Source: a virus. Taken from it: a stretch of 64,000 nt of DNA. The stretch is taken from the IMG/VR virus record IMGVR_UViG_3300023181_000025, positions 147,169-211,168 of that record; one strand, given 5' to 3'. Positions 38,734 through 46,418 of the stretch are shown piece after piece; the stretch's first letter is position 1; each line of letters begins with the position of its first letter. Made by a program: the position numbers and the translations under genes. The notes below the pieces were generated by a model, which was not told where the DNA came from, searched no databases, and saw nothing but the letters and a program-made list of their open reading frames with translations.

Positions 38734-39111
38734 ATGAACGTTAAAAGGAAAACAGATGTTATCCGCGAAACTGCGGAATTTTACAATCTTAATAATAGAG
38801 GTGTGGATGGTAATGGCCATTACCATTATCTAACCGATGATAAAAAGTGCGGCGTAGGTCGCTGCATGACGGATGAAGCCCTACAAAGGTCTCTGGAAGG
38901 ATGGCCGTCTATTGGATCTTTTGTCCAGTGGCAGATTGGCAGTGAATCTTATTTAAAAATTTTTAAACCCCAATATAAAATTGATGATATTCAATTTTGG
39001 GAAGACATTCAGGGCTTTCACGACGTAGATGACTATTGGAATGAAACTGGTCTTTCGGCAGAAGGTAAGAAAAAATATCAACGCCTTCTTGACAAATACC
39101 TCAATCAATAA
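38734..39111 (+). CDS. NR/FHD family member 5, 125 aa
   Basis: VIRETAEFYN, NNR, HYHYLTDDKKCGVGRCMTDE, YKIDDIQFWEDIQGFHD, YW, GLSAEG. It has Tyr/His where others have the first Cys. The final LLDKY codons hold a -35. Confidence 0.87.
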   Translation: MNVKRKTDVIRETAEFYNLNNRGVDGNGHYHYLTDDKKCGVGRCMTDEALQRSLEGWPSIGSFVQWQIGSESYLKIFKPQYKIDDIQFWEDIQGFHDVDDYWNETGLSAEGKKKYQRLLDKYLNQ

Positions 39112-39117
39112 TATAAA
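39089..39117 (+). promoter_or_regulatory. Sigma70-like promoter
   Basis: TTGACA, 17 nt, TATAAA, 27 nt before ATG 39145; -35 inside the upstream gene. Confidence 0.6.
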
Positions 39118-39144
39118 AGGCGCGAACCAAAACAACAAACCATC

Positions 39145-39405
39145 ATGGCACTTAAAGAAGTTAAATCATACAAAACCCGCGACAACGCGATCTTTGAAAG
39201 CAAGATTGAAGCTGAAAAGCACGAGGCCGCACTTACTTTGCGCGCCCTTGTTCAGCAAACCATTCGCACCGATTCGCTGAGTCCGCTGCAATTTGGAAAA
39301 TTCGCTGTTGACAATCTGGATTCTGTGATTGATACTCTAATCAATCTGCGGCGCAAGGTTAACGCAGCGGGCCGCACTCGCAAGCCCCCTGAAAATCTCG
39401 GTTGA
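39145..39405 (+). CDS. Hypothetical protein, 86 aa
   Basis: Helical, with a basic C-terminus (INLRRKVNAAGRTRKPP). GC-richer codons than neighbours. No family recognised. Confidence 0.77.
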   Translation: MALKEVKSYKTRDNAIFESKIEAEKHEAALTLRALVQQTIRTDSLSPLQFGKFAVDNLDSVIDTLINLRRKVNAAGRTRKPPENLG

Positions 39406-39414
39406 ATAGCTGGC

Positions 39415-39463
39415 CCCGCTTCTCGCTTGTTTTTTATTTCCTATTTTTCGAGTGAGAGGCGGG
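39415..39463 (+). terminator. Long stem-loop, possible terminator
   Basis: 15-bp stem (39415-39429 with 39449-39463, three G-U pairs) with a T-rich 19-nt loop, after the 39145 gene. A classic T-run does not follow, so it may be an RNA stability element. Confidence 0.5.
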
Positions 39464-39557
39464 AAAGATTTTGTTGACAAACTCTTTTTTAAATGAAAAT
39501 AATTCAATCAGTATTGCTCCTTGAAGGGGAGCTTGTATTTCACAAATAAAATCTCCA

Positions 39558-39905
39558 ATGAATCCAAACACCGATCAACTACTCAGAGAGCTTTCCCAAA
39601 AGCTCGGCATAAGCATTCAATTTATTCTTGATGCATATGTTAAACAAGCATATGTTTATGGCTGGACGGCTATTGGAAGTTATATTTTCTCAATCGCGGT
39701 AATTCTGTCTTTTTTCGCTTTCACTAGGTTTAAGCAAAAAGAATTTGAGGAACGGGGCAAAAACTTCGACAAGGAAAATTATCTTTTTCCTAGCTTTCTC
39801 GCGGGTATTTTTATTATTGCATTTTTGTGTTCTGTTGGGAGCGTGATCAGTGCTTTCGCGAACCCTCAATATTGGGCGCTTAAGGAACTTCTTTCTAATT
39901 TTTAA
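39558..39905 (+). CDS. Membrane protein with two segments, 115 aa
   Basis: Segments about 36-55 and 75-100, with a charged loop between. Helical N-terminus. Similar size to phage holin-like proteins but no lysis context. Confidence 0.77.
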   Translation: MNPNTDQLLRELSQKLGISIQFILDAYVKQAYVYGWTAIGSYIFSIAVILSFFAFTRFKQKEFEERGKNFDKENYLFPSFLAGIFIIAFLCSVGSVISAFANPQYWALKELLSNF

Positions 39906-39908
39906 TTT

Positions 39909-40322
39909 ATGAAAACTAAAATTAAAGTCATTAACGAAACTGCGGCACATTACAATTCTAATAATCGTGGAAACGATGGATTGAGCTGTGTGTATGATGC
40001 GGGTGATGGGAACAGGTGTGCGGTAGGTAGGTGCATGACGCCCGAGGCATTGGAAAAGTCTTTGTTTGTTTTGCATAGTAATTATGCTTGGGGAAGCGTA
40101 AGAAACATTGAGGCCAACATTGAAAACCATTTGTTTCAATTCCCAGAAGGAGCGAAAAGTTTTCTTGATCTTCTTAGGGAAGAATACCAAATTGATGATC
40201 TTAAATTTTGGAAAGATCTCCAGCAATTTCATGATGAGGGGTCTAATTGGGACGACCAAGGCCTTTCCGAGCGAGGGAAAAAGGCTTATAAGATTCTGCT
40301 TGACCAATATAAGGGTCAATGA
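39909..40322 (+). CDS. NR/FHD family member 6, 137 aa
   Basis: Longest member: VINETAAHYN, NNR, CVYDAGDGNRCAVGRCMTPE, an insertion of about 20 residues, LREEYQIDDLKFWKDLQQFHD, NW, GLSERG. Function unknown. Confidence 0.87.
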   Translation: MKTKIKVINETAAHYNSNNRGNDGLSCVYDAGDGNRCAVGRCMTPEALEKSLFVLHSNYAWGSVRNIEANIENHLFQFPEGAKSFLDLLREEYQIDDLKFWKDLQQFHDEGSNWDDQGLSERGKKAYKILLDQYKGQ

Positions 40323-40355
40323 TAGAGTGAGTTTGTCGTTAGGAAAAACATTTAT

Positions 40356-40658
40356 ATGAAACTTAATATTCCCCGCGCCACGGCGCTCCAAATGCTTGCC
40401 GAAAGCGAATCTTTCCGTGAATTTATTGTTGACAATTTCGTTGGAATTGACAATGTATCTCAAACCGCCACTGAAGAGTTTAAGGATAGAATCCGTTTCA
40501 TTAAGATGGCTAGCCCTATTCAAGCTATCAAAGTAGTTAGAGAGGCCTTTGGCACTAGTGAAGAAGCTGTTGCAAGGTTGGCGGCAAAGGATTTTGGAAT
40601 TGTTTTTGGTGATAATTTCGGTCTTTTGGATGCAAAAAGATTTGTAGAAAGACTTTGA
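40356..40658 (+). CDS. Helical hypothetical protein, 100 aa
   Basis: All-helical pattern (RATALQMLAESESF, IQAIKVVREAFG, VARLAAKDFG). Possibly DNA-binding or protein-binding; no family recognised. Confidence 0.77.
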   Translation: MKLNIPRATALQMLAESESFREFIVDNFVGIDNVSQTATEEFKDRIRFIKMASPIQAIKVVREAFGTSEEAVARLAAKDFGIVFGDNFGLLDAKRFVERL

Positions 40659-40661
40659 CAA

Positions 40662-40874
40662 ATGAAACCGCGTTATATTATCTTCTGGCATGGCGTGACG
40701 CCAAAGATTGAAGAAAAAATTAAAGAAATCTGCGGTGATAAAATGGAATTTGCTGATAGTTATTTTTATTCTGGAAGTATTGACAATTTCATTGACAAAT
40801 GGCTAGGAGGGCCTATTATGGTAACAGATCAGTGGATCGCAGTCACACAATATGGTAGGTTTGATGCGCGATAG
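40662..40874 (+). CDS. Hypothetical protein, 70 aa
   Basis: Starts MKPRYIIFWHGVTPK, alpha/beta. Contains an internal sigma70-like promoter that points at the tRNA downstream. Confidence 0.72.
   Translation: MKPRYIIFWHGVTPKIEEKIKEICGDKMEFADSYFYSGSIDNFIDKWLGGPIMVTDQWIAVTQYGRFDAR
40792..40819 (+). promoter_or_regulatory. tRNA-Leu promoter inside a gene
   Basis: TTGACA, 16 nt, TATTAT, a near-consensus match; 80 nt before the tRNA. Confidence 0.6.
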
Positions 40875-40899
40875 ATAGTAAATAGATTTTTATAAAAAC

Positions 40900-40981
40900 G
40901 GTCCGTTGCCCAAATTGGTAAAGGGAACATCTTTAAACGGTGTCGCGTAACAGCTTCTCGGTTCGAGTCCGAGGCGGACTA
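40900..40981 (+). tRNA. tRNA-Leu (UAA)
   Basis: Class II tRNA by eye: acceptor GGTCCGT with GCGGACT (first and last pairs G-U-type), D-arm CCC...GGG with AAATTGGTAAA, anticodon stem ACATC/GGTGT with loop TTTAAAC (anticodon TAA, reads UUA), long variable arm, T-arm CTCGG-TTCGAGT-CCGAG. CCA not encoded. Matches the AT-rich codon preference of the phage. Confidence 0.9.
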
Positions 40982-41596
40982 CTTATTTTTACCTTTGTTT
41001 TTGCCGCAATAAGTTTCCGTAAGGGAATGGCAATTAGGACAAAGAAATCGAAGGTTTGACAGTTCATTGTTGGAGTTGTCCCCATCTATATGGTCCAAGT
41101 GAAGAGAGAGTTTAATTCCTCGCCATTCTGTAAGGAAACACTCATCACATATATAAGGAATAAGACCGTATTTAAGAATTTTTCGTTTTAGATTTGTGCT
41201 ATGGAGAGTTCCATCTTTAACAAAAGATTCCTCTATAGATTTTTCTGGTGCATATATATTTGTCTTATTTTTTAAATGCCCCTGACCAGTAAAATGGGAG
41301 GTGTCCAAGCACAGTGATTTTATTCTATTATAAAAAATTCTATAATTGCCTCCCCTAGGAACAATGTCACATTTCTTTAAAACCTCGGCGACTGAAAAAC
41401 TTTCAGCAACATATTGAGAAAATAATTCATTATCAACTTTTGCCGTTGAATGTTTGGATTTAATTTTATCCTTGCTGGTCTTTCCTTTGCACCAGTCCAT
41501 AACAGTTGAGCGATTTACCCCTGTTTGTCTGGATATTTCACAGTAATTTAAACCCTTTTCCCTTAATTTTAATACATTTTCAAATAATTCATTCAT
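40979..41596 (-). CDS. HNH homing-type endonuclease, 205 aa
   Basis: Minus strand; its stop overlaps the last 3 nt of tRNA-Leu. N-terminal helix-turn-helix (LREKGLNYCEISRQTGVNRSTV), basic middle, and HNH nuclease with CDECF, LHLDHIDGDNSNN and LCPNCHSLTE. An extra upstream Met (41620) is possible. Same layout as the endonuclease after the CAU tRNA. Confidence 0.92.
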   Translation of the reverse strand: MNELFENVLKLREKGLNYCEISRQTGVNRSTVMDWCKGKTSKDKIKSKHSTAKVDNELFSQYVAESFSVAEVLKKCDIVPRGGNYRIFYNRIKSLCLDTSHFTGQGHLKNKTNIYAPEKSIEESFVKDGTLHSTNLKRKILKYGLIPYICDECFLTEWRGIKLSLHLDHIDGDNSNNELSNLRFLCPNCHSLTETYCGKNKGKNK

Positions 41597-41650
41597 GATG
41601 AAATTAATTACACTCACCATGGTGAAATGTGAACTAGGGCAATTTCTCTG

Positions 41651-41679
41651 TTGACATTCACCCCATCTTAACCCATTCT
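41651..41679 (+). promoter_or_regulatory. Sigma70-like promoter
   Basis: TTGACA, 17 nt, CATTCT, about 46 nt before ATG 41726. Confidence 0.5.
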
Positions 41680-41725
41680 ATCCAAAGATGAGCTAGGAAC
41701 AAAAGCCTTTAAATATCAAATCAAC

Positions 41726-41968
41726 ATGAAATTTCAATTCTTTAACTACTTCACAAAATCATGGATGAGCGAACAGTCCTTTGCCATTTCTTCCGGGGAG
41801 GTCTATGGACTTATTCATAATTTTCCAGACGTAAATGACGAAGCTTTGGGCGATGTTCCCATTCACGGATTTCTATATCTAAACGGAATTTTTCTAAAAT
41901 CTACAGTTTTGATTAATGGCGAAGTAATTGTGCCGCCGCCGCATTTTATCGTCCCGAGAGGGTTTTAA
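41726..41968 (+). CDS. Hypothetical protein, 80 aa
   Basis: Aromatic start (MKFQFFNYFTKSW), beta-rich, Pro-rich end (VPPPHFIVPRGF). No family recognised. Confidence 0.73.
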   Translation: MKFQFFNYFTKSWMSEQSFAISSGEVYGLIHNFPDVNDEALGDVPIHGFLYLNGIFLKSTVLINGEVIVPPPHFIVPRGF

Positions 41969-41971
41969 CTC

Positions 41972-41999
41972 TTGACTCTCGCCCGAATTAAACTAAATT
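41972..41999 (+). promoter_or_regulatory. Sigma70-like promoter
   Basis: TTGACT, 16 nt, TAAATT, 10 nt before ATG 42010. Confidence 0.5.
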
Positions 42000-42009
42000 T
42001 ATTCAAATT

Positions 42010-42267
42010 ATGACACCCGAAACCAAACAATACGCCAAGGAAACCTTGGCCAGAGCGGAAAGGGCTATTAAACTAGCAGACGATAGCAAAAAGAAAGGTA
42101 AATTTGCCCGCGAAATTACCTACTACTCTTCCGAAGTTGCGTTTCGTATGCCTATTGTTAAGAATAATGTGGACGCGGCAATTGTTACCTATCACGCCAA
42201 TATCCTTCGCAATGATACGGTAACTCTCAGGGGGTATTTGGCCTTGGACGCGGAAGAAACAATTTGA
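42010..42267 (+). CDS. Hypothetical helical protein, 85 aa
   Basis: Alanine- and lysine-rich helix (KETLARAERAIKLADDSKKK). No motif. Confidence 0.74.
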   Translation: MTPETKQYAKETLARAERAIKLADDSKKKGKFAREITYYSSEVAFRMPIVKNNVDAAIVTYHANILRNDTVTLRGYLALDAEETI

Positions 42268-42277
42268 AAATATTTAT

Positions 42278-42484
42278 ATGAAATACATTATCGCTTTTAT
42301 AGCTTTTATCGTGCTTGTCCCAACCCTTTCAGTGGTTTGGCTTGTTCATTATAGTAACGCTAACGAGGCCATGGGGACCGTCTTAGTAGAATCCAATGAA
42401 GACGTGCGGCTTTACAAACGCTGGGATTCAAATAACGCAGAGTGGATCTATTTCACAAACAAGGGGAATGTTTATTCTAAATAA
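42278..42484 (+). CDS. Small membrane-anchored protein, 68 aa
   Basis: One membrane segment (about 3-24), then a soluble end with VRLYKRWDSNNAEWIYFTNKG. The same LYR/K...D...WIYF ending occurs in 57486, so these two are related. Location: membrane. Function unknown. Confidence 0.74.
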   Translation: MKYIIAFIAFIVLVPTLSVVWLVHYSNANEAMGTVLVESNEDVRLYKRWDSNNAEWIYFTNKGNVYSK

Positions 42485-42527
42485 ATATAAAAATCTATTA
42501 AATTTTGGGGAAGCAAGAAATTCCTCA

Positions 42528-42556
42528 TTGACATTCGCAAAGAATCTTGATATTTT
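42528..42556 (+). promoter_or_regulatory. Leaderless-type promoter
   Basis: TTGACA, 17 nt, TATTTT, then 6 nt to ATG 42563. Confidence 0.62.
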
Positions 42557-42562
42557 AACTCT

Positions 42563-42931
42563 ATGACTAAGCAAGCAATTATCGAAGAAACTGCCGCATT
42601 TTACAATAGCGGTAATCGCGGGCAAACCTCTATTGGCTATATTTATGTAAATAAATATGGTAACAAATGTGGGGTAGGTCGCTGTATGACAGATGACGGC
42701 ATCGCAGTGTTTGGGGGATTTGGGGATGATGTTATTGAACTTGAAAAAAAGGTTAAGGATTCCTATAGCGGCCTTGATGATATTTTGAAAGAGGAATATC
42801 GCGGCCATTCGGTTGATTTCTGGGCGGACATCCAAGGGTTTCATGACAATAGCGAGAATTGGGATAAAGAAGGAATTTCGTTTCGGGGTTTAGCATCTAA
42901 AGCATTCCTTCTTGAAAAATATTCCAGTTGA
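42563..42931 (+). CDS. NR/FHD family member 7, 122 aa
   Basis: IIEETAAFYN, NR, YIYVNKYGNKCGVGRCMTDD, LKEEYRGHSVDFWADIQGFHD, NW. A 24-nt stretch around LKEEYRGHS is DNA-identical to the member at 23570 (42786 region), showing a close relation. Confidence 0.87.
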   Translation: MTKQAIIEETAAFYNSGNRGQTSIGYIYVNKYGNKCGVGRCMTDDGIAVFGGFGDDVIELEKKVKDSYSGLDDILKEEYRGHSVDFWADIQGFHDNSENWDKEGISFRGLASKAFLLEKYSS

Positions 42932-42955
42932 CACTTAGCAAAATCCTAATACCTT
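42928..42955 (+). promoter_or_regulatory. Leaderless-type promoter
   Basis: TTGACA, 16 nt, TACCTT, then 6 nt to ATG 42962; -35 at the upstream stop. Confidence 0.58.
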
Positions 42956-42961
42956 CATTTT

Positions 42962-43345
42962 ATGAACAAAGAATCAATTATCGAAGAGACGGCGAATTAT
43001 TACAATTCGGAGAATCGTTCACTTAATAGTGGTGGGACCGGATGCTCGTATCTTGGCTCAAATGGAACTTGGTGCGGTTTCTCTAGGTGTTGCAAAAATG
43101 ACGCCAAGACTATAGAGTCTCTTGAGGCTATGGATGATGTAGTAGGAACCCTGAATTGTTATGAACTTGATAAAAATGAGATTTCGTATGAAGAACTTCT
43201 CCAAGATCAATACAAAGGACACGAATTGGAATTTTGGAGAGACGTTCAGTTTCTCCATGACGGAAAAGAAAATTGGAATAAGTCTGGTCTGAGTGAAAAG
43301 GGGCAAAAATTTAAGGATAGGCTTATTGGAAAGTGGCGAGAGTAA
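42962..43345 (+). CDS. NR/FHD family member 8, 127 aa
   Basis: IIEETANYYN, NR, CSYLGSNGTWCGFSRCCKND, YKGHELEFWRDVQFLHD, NW, GLSEKG. Here the motif reads LHD for FHD. Function unknown. Confidence 0.87.
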   Translation: MNKESIIEETANYYNSENRSLNSGGTGCSYLGSNGTWCGFSRCCKNDAKTIESLEAMDDVVGTLNCYELDKNEISYEELLQDQYKGHELEFWRDVQFLHDGKENWNKSGLSEKGQKFKDRLIGKWRE

Positions 43346-43359
43346 AAGAAAATATTAAT

Positions 43360-43413
43360 ATGAATGGCACGCGCGAATGGTGGGACAATATTATATGGCA
43401 ACAGGAAAAATGA
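43360..43413 (+). CDS. Tiny ORF, 17 aa
   Basis: ATG after AATATTAAT, the operon's normal start context. Three Trp in 17 residues. Its TGA overlaps the next start (ATGA). May be a leader. Confidence 0.3.
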   Translation: MNGTREWWDNIIWQQEK

Positions 43414-43583
43414 TCTCCCTCACAAGCGAAGAGGCAATTGAAATTTTAATTCGAATTAATGAAATTTCCTGCGTTAGGCAATATTCGAATGGGACAAAAG
43501 TAGTCATGGAAAATGGTGATTTCGAATTCGTAAAAGAATCTGCGGGTCATATCCAAGAAATAATTAACGAAATCGAACAATGA
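43410..43583 (+). CDS. FlbD-like small protein, 57 aa
   Basis: MISLTSEEAIEILIRIN...GTKVVMENGDFEFVKESAGHIQEII follows the pattern of small beta-rich proteins like FlbD (ISLT...ILI...G..V.V.ES...I). An upstream in-frame ATG at 43395 would add five residues. Function unknown. Confidence 0.65.
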   Translation: MISLTSEEAIEILIRINEISCVRQYSNGTKVVMENGDFEFVKESAGHIQEIINEIEQ

Positions 43584-43762
43584 AACGCCAATTTATTAAA
43601 CTCACCGTTAAAACTTCGGGCCTTGATATTCTAATCCCCGTAGATTCTATTGTTAAAATTTCTGAACCCGCCCATGATAATGGGGCACACGTTTATCGCG
43701 AAAATTCCGAAATGCTCCATACGCGAGAAAATATCGAAAATATTATCGAACTTTTGAAATAA
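43580..43762 (+). CDS. FlbD-like small protein, 60 aa
   Basis: FIKLTVKTSGLDILIPVDSIVKI then a helix (RENIENIIELL), the same outline as the gene before it, so probably a tandem relative. Starts on ATGA. Confidence 0.68.
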   Translation: MKRQFIKLTVKTSGLDILIPVDSIVKISEPAHDNGAHVYRENSEMLHTRENIENIIELLK

Positions 43763-43763
43763 T

Positions 43764-44003
43764 ATGATTTATTTGATTCTGTATGCTATCGCGGGGATCG
43801 TGGTTTTCTTTATTAATATCATTTATAATATGAAAAAGAATACATATAAAGGGCTTCACGATTTCTATATTATTGCTGGTATAGTATGGCCGATAACAAT
43901 TTTCGCGGTTCTCTTCGATTTTCTTCGTCCATTTTTGGAAAACTTGTGGATTAAAATTGAAACCATTCTTTACAAAATATCTGGGAAAACCAAAAACTCA
44001 TGA
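43764..44003 (+). CDS. Membrane protein of tandem pair, 79 aa
   Basis: Two membrane segments, IVWPITIFAV motif, C-terminal amphipathic helix ending ILYKISGKTK. Paralog of the next gene. Function unknown. Confidence 0.76.
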   Translation: MIYLILYAIAGIVVFFINIIYNMKKNTYKGLHDFYIIAGIVWPITIFAVLFDFLRPFLENLWIKIETILYKISGKTKNS

Positions 44004-44239
44004 CTCTTTATATTATTTTAGCTTATATTTTAATTGGATTTTTAATGTTTTGCGCATTGATTGTCTATGACATGCGATCAGGCGAATATTTTGGATTTAG
44101 TGGAGTCTATCTTCTTGGGTGGGTTCTTTGGCCCATCTTTGCTATTTCTTATATACTTTTCGAAATCCTCCCATTTCTTTGGGAAAAGTTTGAAAATCTT
44201 TTATATAAGTTTTCTGGAAAACAACGGGGGGAGACTTAA
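44000..44239 (+). CDS. Membrane protein of tandem pair, 79 aa
   Basis: Same layout as 43764: VLWPIFAISYI and end LLYKFSGKQ. The pair arose by tandem duplication. Start overlaps the previous stop. Confidence 0.76.
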   Translation: MTLYIILAYILIGFLMFCALIVYDMRSGEYFGFSGVYLLGWVLWPIFAISYILFEILPFLWEKFENLLYKFSGKQRGET

Positions 44240-44244
44240 TCCTT

Positions 44245-44502
44245 ATGAATGAGCAATTAGAAGCGTTCGCTCGCAAAAAACTTCTAGAAGGTCTGCTAAA
44301 ATGTAGCGATTCCGAACAACTTATTTTTAAGCGAATGTATTCTCATAAAAATCTTGACAACCCTATTTCAAATGTGGTCGCCGAAATGGCGACCGATAAG
44401 CTAAATTGGGCACTTAGTCAAGTTGAAGCTACCCTTAAGAACAAGAGAAAAAGAGAGCGAGAAATTTCTAAAAATGCAATTGACTTTTTGAGAATCCTTT
44501 AG
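44245..44502 (+). CDS. Hypothetical helical protein, 85 aa
   Basis: Helical, basic centre and end (LKNKRKREREIS). No family recognised. Confidence 0.75.
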   Translation: MNEQLEAFARKKLLEGLLKCSDSEQLIFKRMYSHKNLDNPISNVVAEMATDKLNWALSQVEATLKNKRKREREISKNAIDFLRIL

Positions 44503-44516
44503 TAATTTAACTGCAT

Positions 44517-44591
44517 ATGAATGACACGTTCTCTATTATCGTTCTTTTAATTCTATTGGTTCTCTTTGGAATCGCCTATATTACCAAATAA
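44517..44591 (+). CDS. Single-pass mini membrane protein, 24 aa
   Basis: MNDTFS followed by 15 hydrophobic residues and a Lys end. Too short to be sure, but start context and composition fit small phage membrane peptides. Confidence 0.45.
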   Translation: MNDTFSIIVLLILLVLFGIAYITK

Positions 44592-44609
44592 AATTAAAAA
44601 TATTTTTAT

Positions 44610-45011
44610 ATGCCCTGCAATTGTGATTATATGGAGCCAAGCGAGAGTGAATTTCAATCCCAGCTTACTTGTCAGCACATTCAATATGTTCTAAAAACTT
44701 TGGACCGCCCTGTTCCACAATGGATCAAGGACGCCGCGAAAAATAGTTACGGGAATCCCAGCCGACTTAACGAGGCCGTAGTGACTCTTTGTGACTTGTG
44801 CCATGAACTTACCACCGAGCAAGAGGGCGCAATCATTTATGACGGGCGCAATCCAAGGGCGCGAGCACTCGCTGATTGGTGGGATCGCCATAAGGCGGCA
44901 GACAAAGCGCGAAAGAAAAAAGAACGGGAAGAGAAAAATAAACTAAAAGCAATTGCCTCGGCGAAAGACAAGCTAACCGCTGACGAGAAAAAGGCTTTGG
45001 GAATTGCGTGA
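44610..45011 (+). CDS. Conserved phage hypothetical protein, 133 aa
   Basis: CNCDYMEPSESE start, LDRPVPQWIKDAA, LCDLCHELT and YDGRNPRARALADWW then a Lys/Glu-rich helix. A pattern I recognise from many phages of diverse hosts. Cys pairs may bind metal. No function known. Confidence 0.87.
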   Translation: MPCNCDYMEPSESEFQSQLTCQHIQYVLKTLDRPVPQWIKDAAKNSYGNPSRLNEAVVTLCDLCHELTTEQEGAIIYDGRNPRARALADWWDRHKAADKARKKKEREEKNKLKAIASAKDKLTADEKKALGIA

Positions 45012-45018
45012 ATTCATA

Positions 45019-45047
45019 TTGACAATTTGCTGCATATTGGATAATTT
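45019..45047 (+). promoter_or_regulatory. Leaderless-type promoter
   Basis: TTGACA, 17 nt, TAATTT, then 6 nt to ATG 45054. Best example of the motif. Confidence 0.68.
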
Positions 45048-45053
45048 ACACCC

Positions 45054-45632
45054 ATGGAACTGTCCCTTAAAACCTTAAAAGATCGAAAGAAAGTCGCCGA
45101 GCACCTTCGGGAAAGGGCAAAAGATCCGGGTGAGGATAGTTATTATCAATATGGTTTGTTTCTAATTAAAAATACTCCAAATGCACTTGAGAAAGCGGCC
45201 AAGCTAATTACACGTAGCGGGCCATCATTTTATAAAATTAAGCCAAGCGACGGGTCAGCGCAGGCTTTGACATTTTACGGTTCATACCAAAAGAATATTG
45301 AAGCCATTGTTCGGCAATTGGAAATCCAGAGGGAATATATGGAGCCTTCTCAGGTAATTGCATGTGAGAGGCAATTGGTAATTCTTAAAAATCTAAGACA
45401 GGCAGAAACAATTGAGAATCTAAGACGCTCTCTTTCTATAGATCTACGAAATTCTATTTATTATCTTAATGTAGAAACGGAGCGCCTGACGCGCACGCGG
45501 GGCGCAAAGCTTATTGAGGAAAGAAAATCAAAAATTGAAAAATTAAAAAAATCTTTCGAACAGGAACTTGATAAATTCGCGCAAGACGATCAGGAATTGA
45601 TTGAAAACATTTATAAATATCTAATATTGTGA
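45054..45632 (+). CDS. Coiled-coil protein, 192 aa
   Basis: Long charged helices; the last third (about 150-185) is a clear heptad-like coiled coil. The rest has no motif. It may be structural or an adaptor. Function unknown. Confidence 0.82.
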   Translation: MELSLKTLKDRKKVAEHLRERAKDPGEDSYYQYGLFLIKNTPNALEKAAKLITRSGPSFYKIKPSDGSAQALTFYGSYQKNIEAIVRQLEIQREYMEPSQVIACERQLVILKNLRQAETIENLRRSLSIDLRNSIYYLNVETERLTRTRGAKLIEERKSKIEKLKKSFEQELDKFAQDDQELIENIYKYLIL

Positions 45633-46042
45633 AAGTAAAAGTTTCTTTAATTCTGGATATTCCAGATAAATATGCTGATGATGGATTACCTAAAAGCGAT
45701 CCACTCACTCCATCGGGCACGCCTTGGGCCGATGCCTTTATTAGACAGGGAGTATTTGATAATTTTACGAATTACGCTAATTGCCAGCATTTACAAGATG
45801 CTTTAAAATGGGTGTGCGAGCCAAAATCCGTTACTCAACAGTATATTGTGGATACTCATAAAGAGTGGGCTGAAATCCTCAATAAAGGAAATAGAAACTG
45901 TCAAGTGGAAATTCTTAGCGAGAAGGACGGAAAGGAACAAATTGCCGCTAGGTTCGCCGCAATGGGATTCAGCGAGAAAGATCTGGTTACTTTGGGCTAT
46001 GTGGAGGAAAAAGAACTTTACAAAAGCTCAAGGGAATGCTGA
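45629..46042 (+). CDS. Hypothetical protein, 137 aa
   Basis: GTG start overlapping the previous TGA. Acidic, with a Trp-containing region and a helical end FAAMGFSEKDLVTLGYV that resembles a UBA-like small helix bundle (GF-S..D). Function unknown. Confidence 0.78.
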   Translation: MKVKVSLILDIPDKYADDGLPKSDPLTPSGTPWADAFIRQGVFDNFTNYANCQHLQDALKWVCEPKSVTQQYIVDTHKEWAEILNKGNRNCQVEILSEKDGKEQIAARFAAMGFSEKDLVTLGYVEEKELYKSSREC

Positions 46043-46080
46043 CAAGGATTTATCCAAATGCAGCCGCCAATTAATAATTC

Positions 46081-46108
46081 TTGACACCCTTCAAAAAACA
46101 ACCATACT
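46081..46108 (+). promoter_or_regulatory. Sigma70-like promoter
   Basis: TTGACA, 16 nt, CATACT, 9 nt before ATG 46118. Confidence 0.52.
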
Positions 46109-46117
46109 AATCTCACT

Positions 46118-46309
46118 ATGAAACAAGGAACCATTGCAGAACTCGCACAAACATATAAGGTCAATCCAATTCAAATGAATGGCGCGATCCACTTTCTTCT
46201 TGCTGTTGGTAAGGCGGAACTCGTCGGCCCTAAGGAACGCCCGGCAGGAACTAAGGGCAAGCCAAGTATGATTTATAGTGTTGACATTGAACCAAAAACT
46301 GAAGTATAA
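46118..46309 (+). CDS. Small winged-helix-like protein, 63 aa
   Basis: MKQGTIAELAQTYKVNPIQMNGAIHFLL matches a HTH, followed by a basic wing (RPAGTKGKP). Likely a small DNA-binding regulator; no family name. Ends before a strong terminator. Confidence 0.76.
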   Translation: MKQGTIAELAQTYKVNPIQMNGAIHFLLAVGKAELVGPKERPAGTKGKPSMIYSVDIEPKTEV

Positions 46310-46348
46310 TAATTTATCCGCAGGCTGTGAGATAAGGTGAGAGGTAAT

Positions 46349-46380
46349 AAGGGCGGCGGAAGAAATTCCCCGCCCTTTTT
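46349..46380 (+). terminator. Intrinsic terminator
   Basis: 8-bp stem AAGGGCGG/CCGCCCTT (46349-46356 with 46370-46377) and T-run. Confidence 0.85.
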
Positions 46381-46382
46381 CG

Positions 46383-46412
46383 TTGACAAACCCCTCATAA
46401 TATTAATAATAT
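46383..46412 (+). promoter_or_regulatory. Leaderless-type promoter
   Basis: TTGACA, 18 nt, TAATAT, then 6 nt to ATG 46419; begins 2 nt after the terminator. Confidence 0.58.
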
Positions 46413-46418
46413 CCCCAT

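Noticed and set aside
39690-40691. Minus-strand 333-aa ORF
   Set aside because: Opposite three plus-strand genes, one in the NR/FHD family; shadow frame despite its length.
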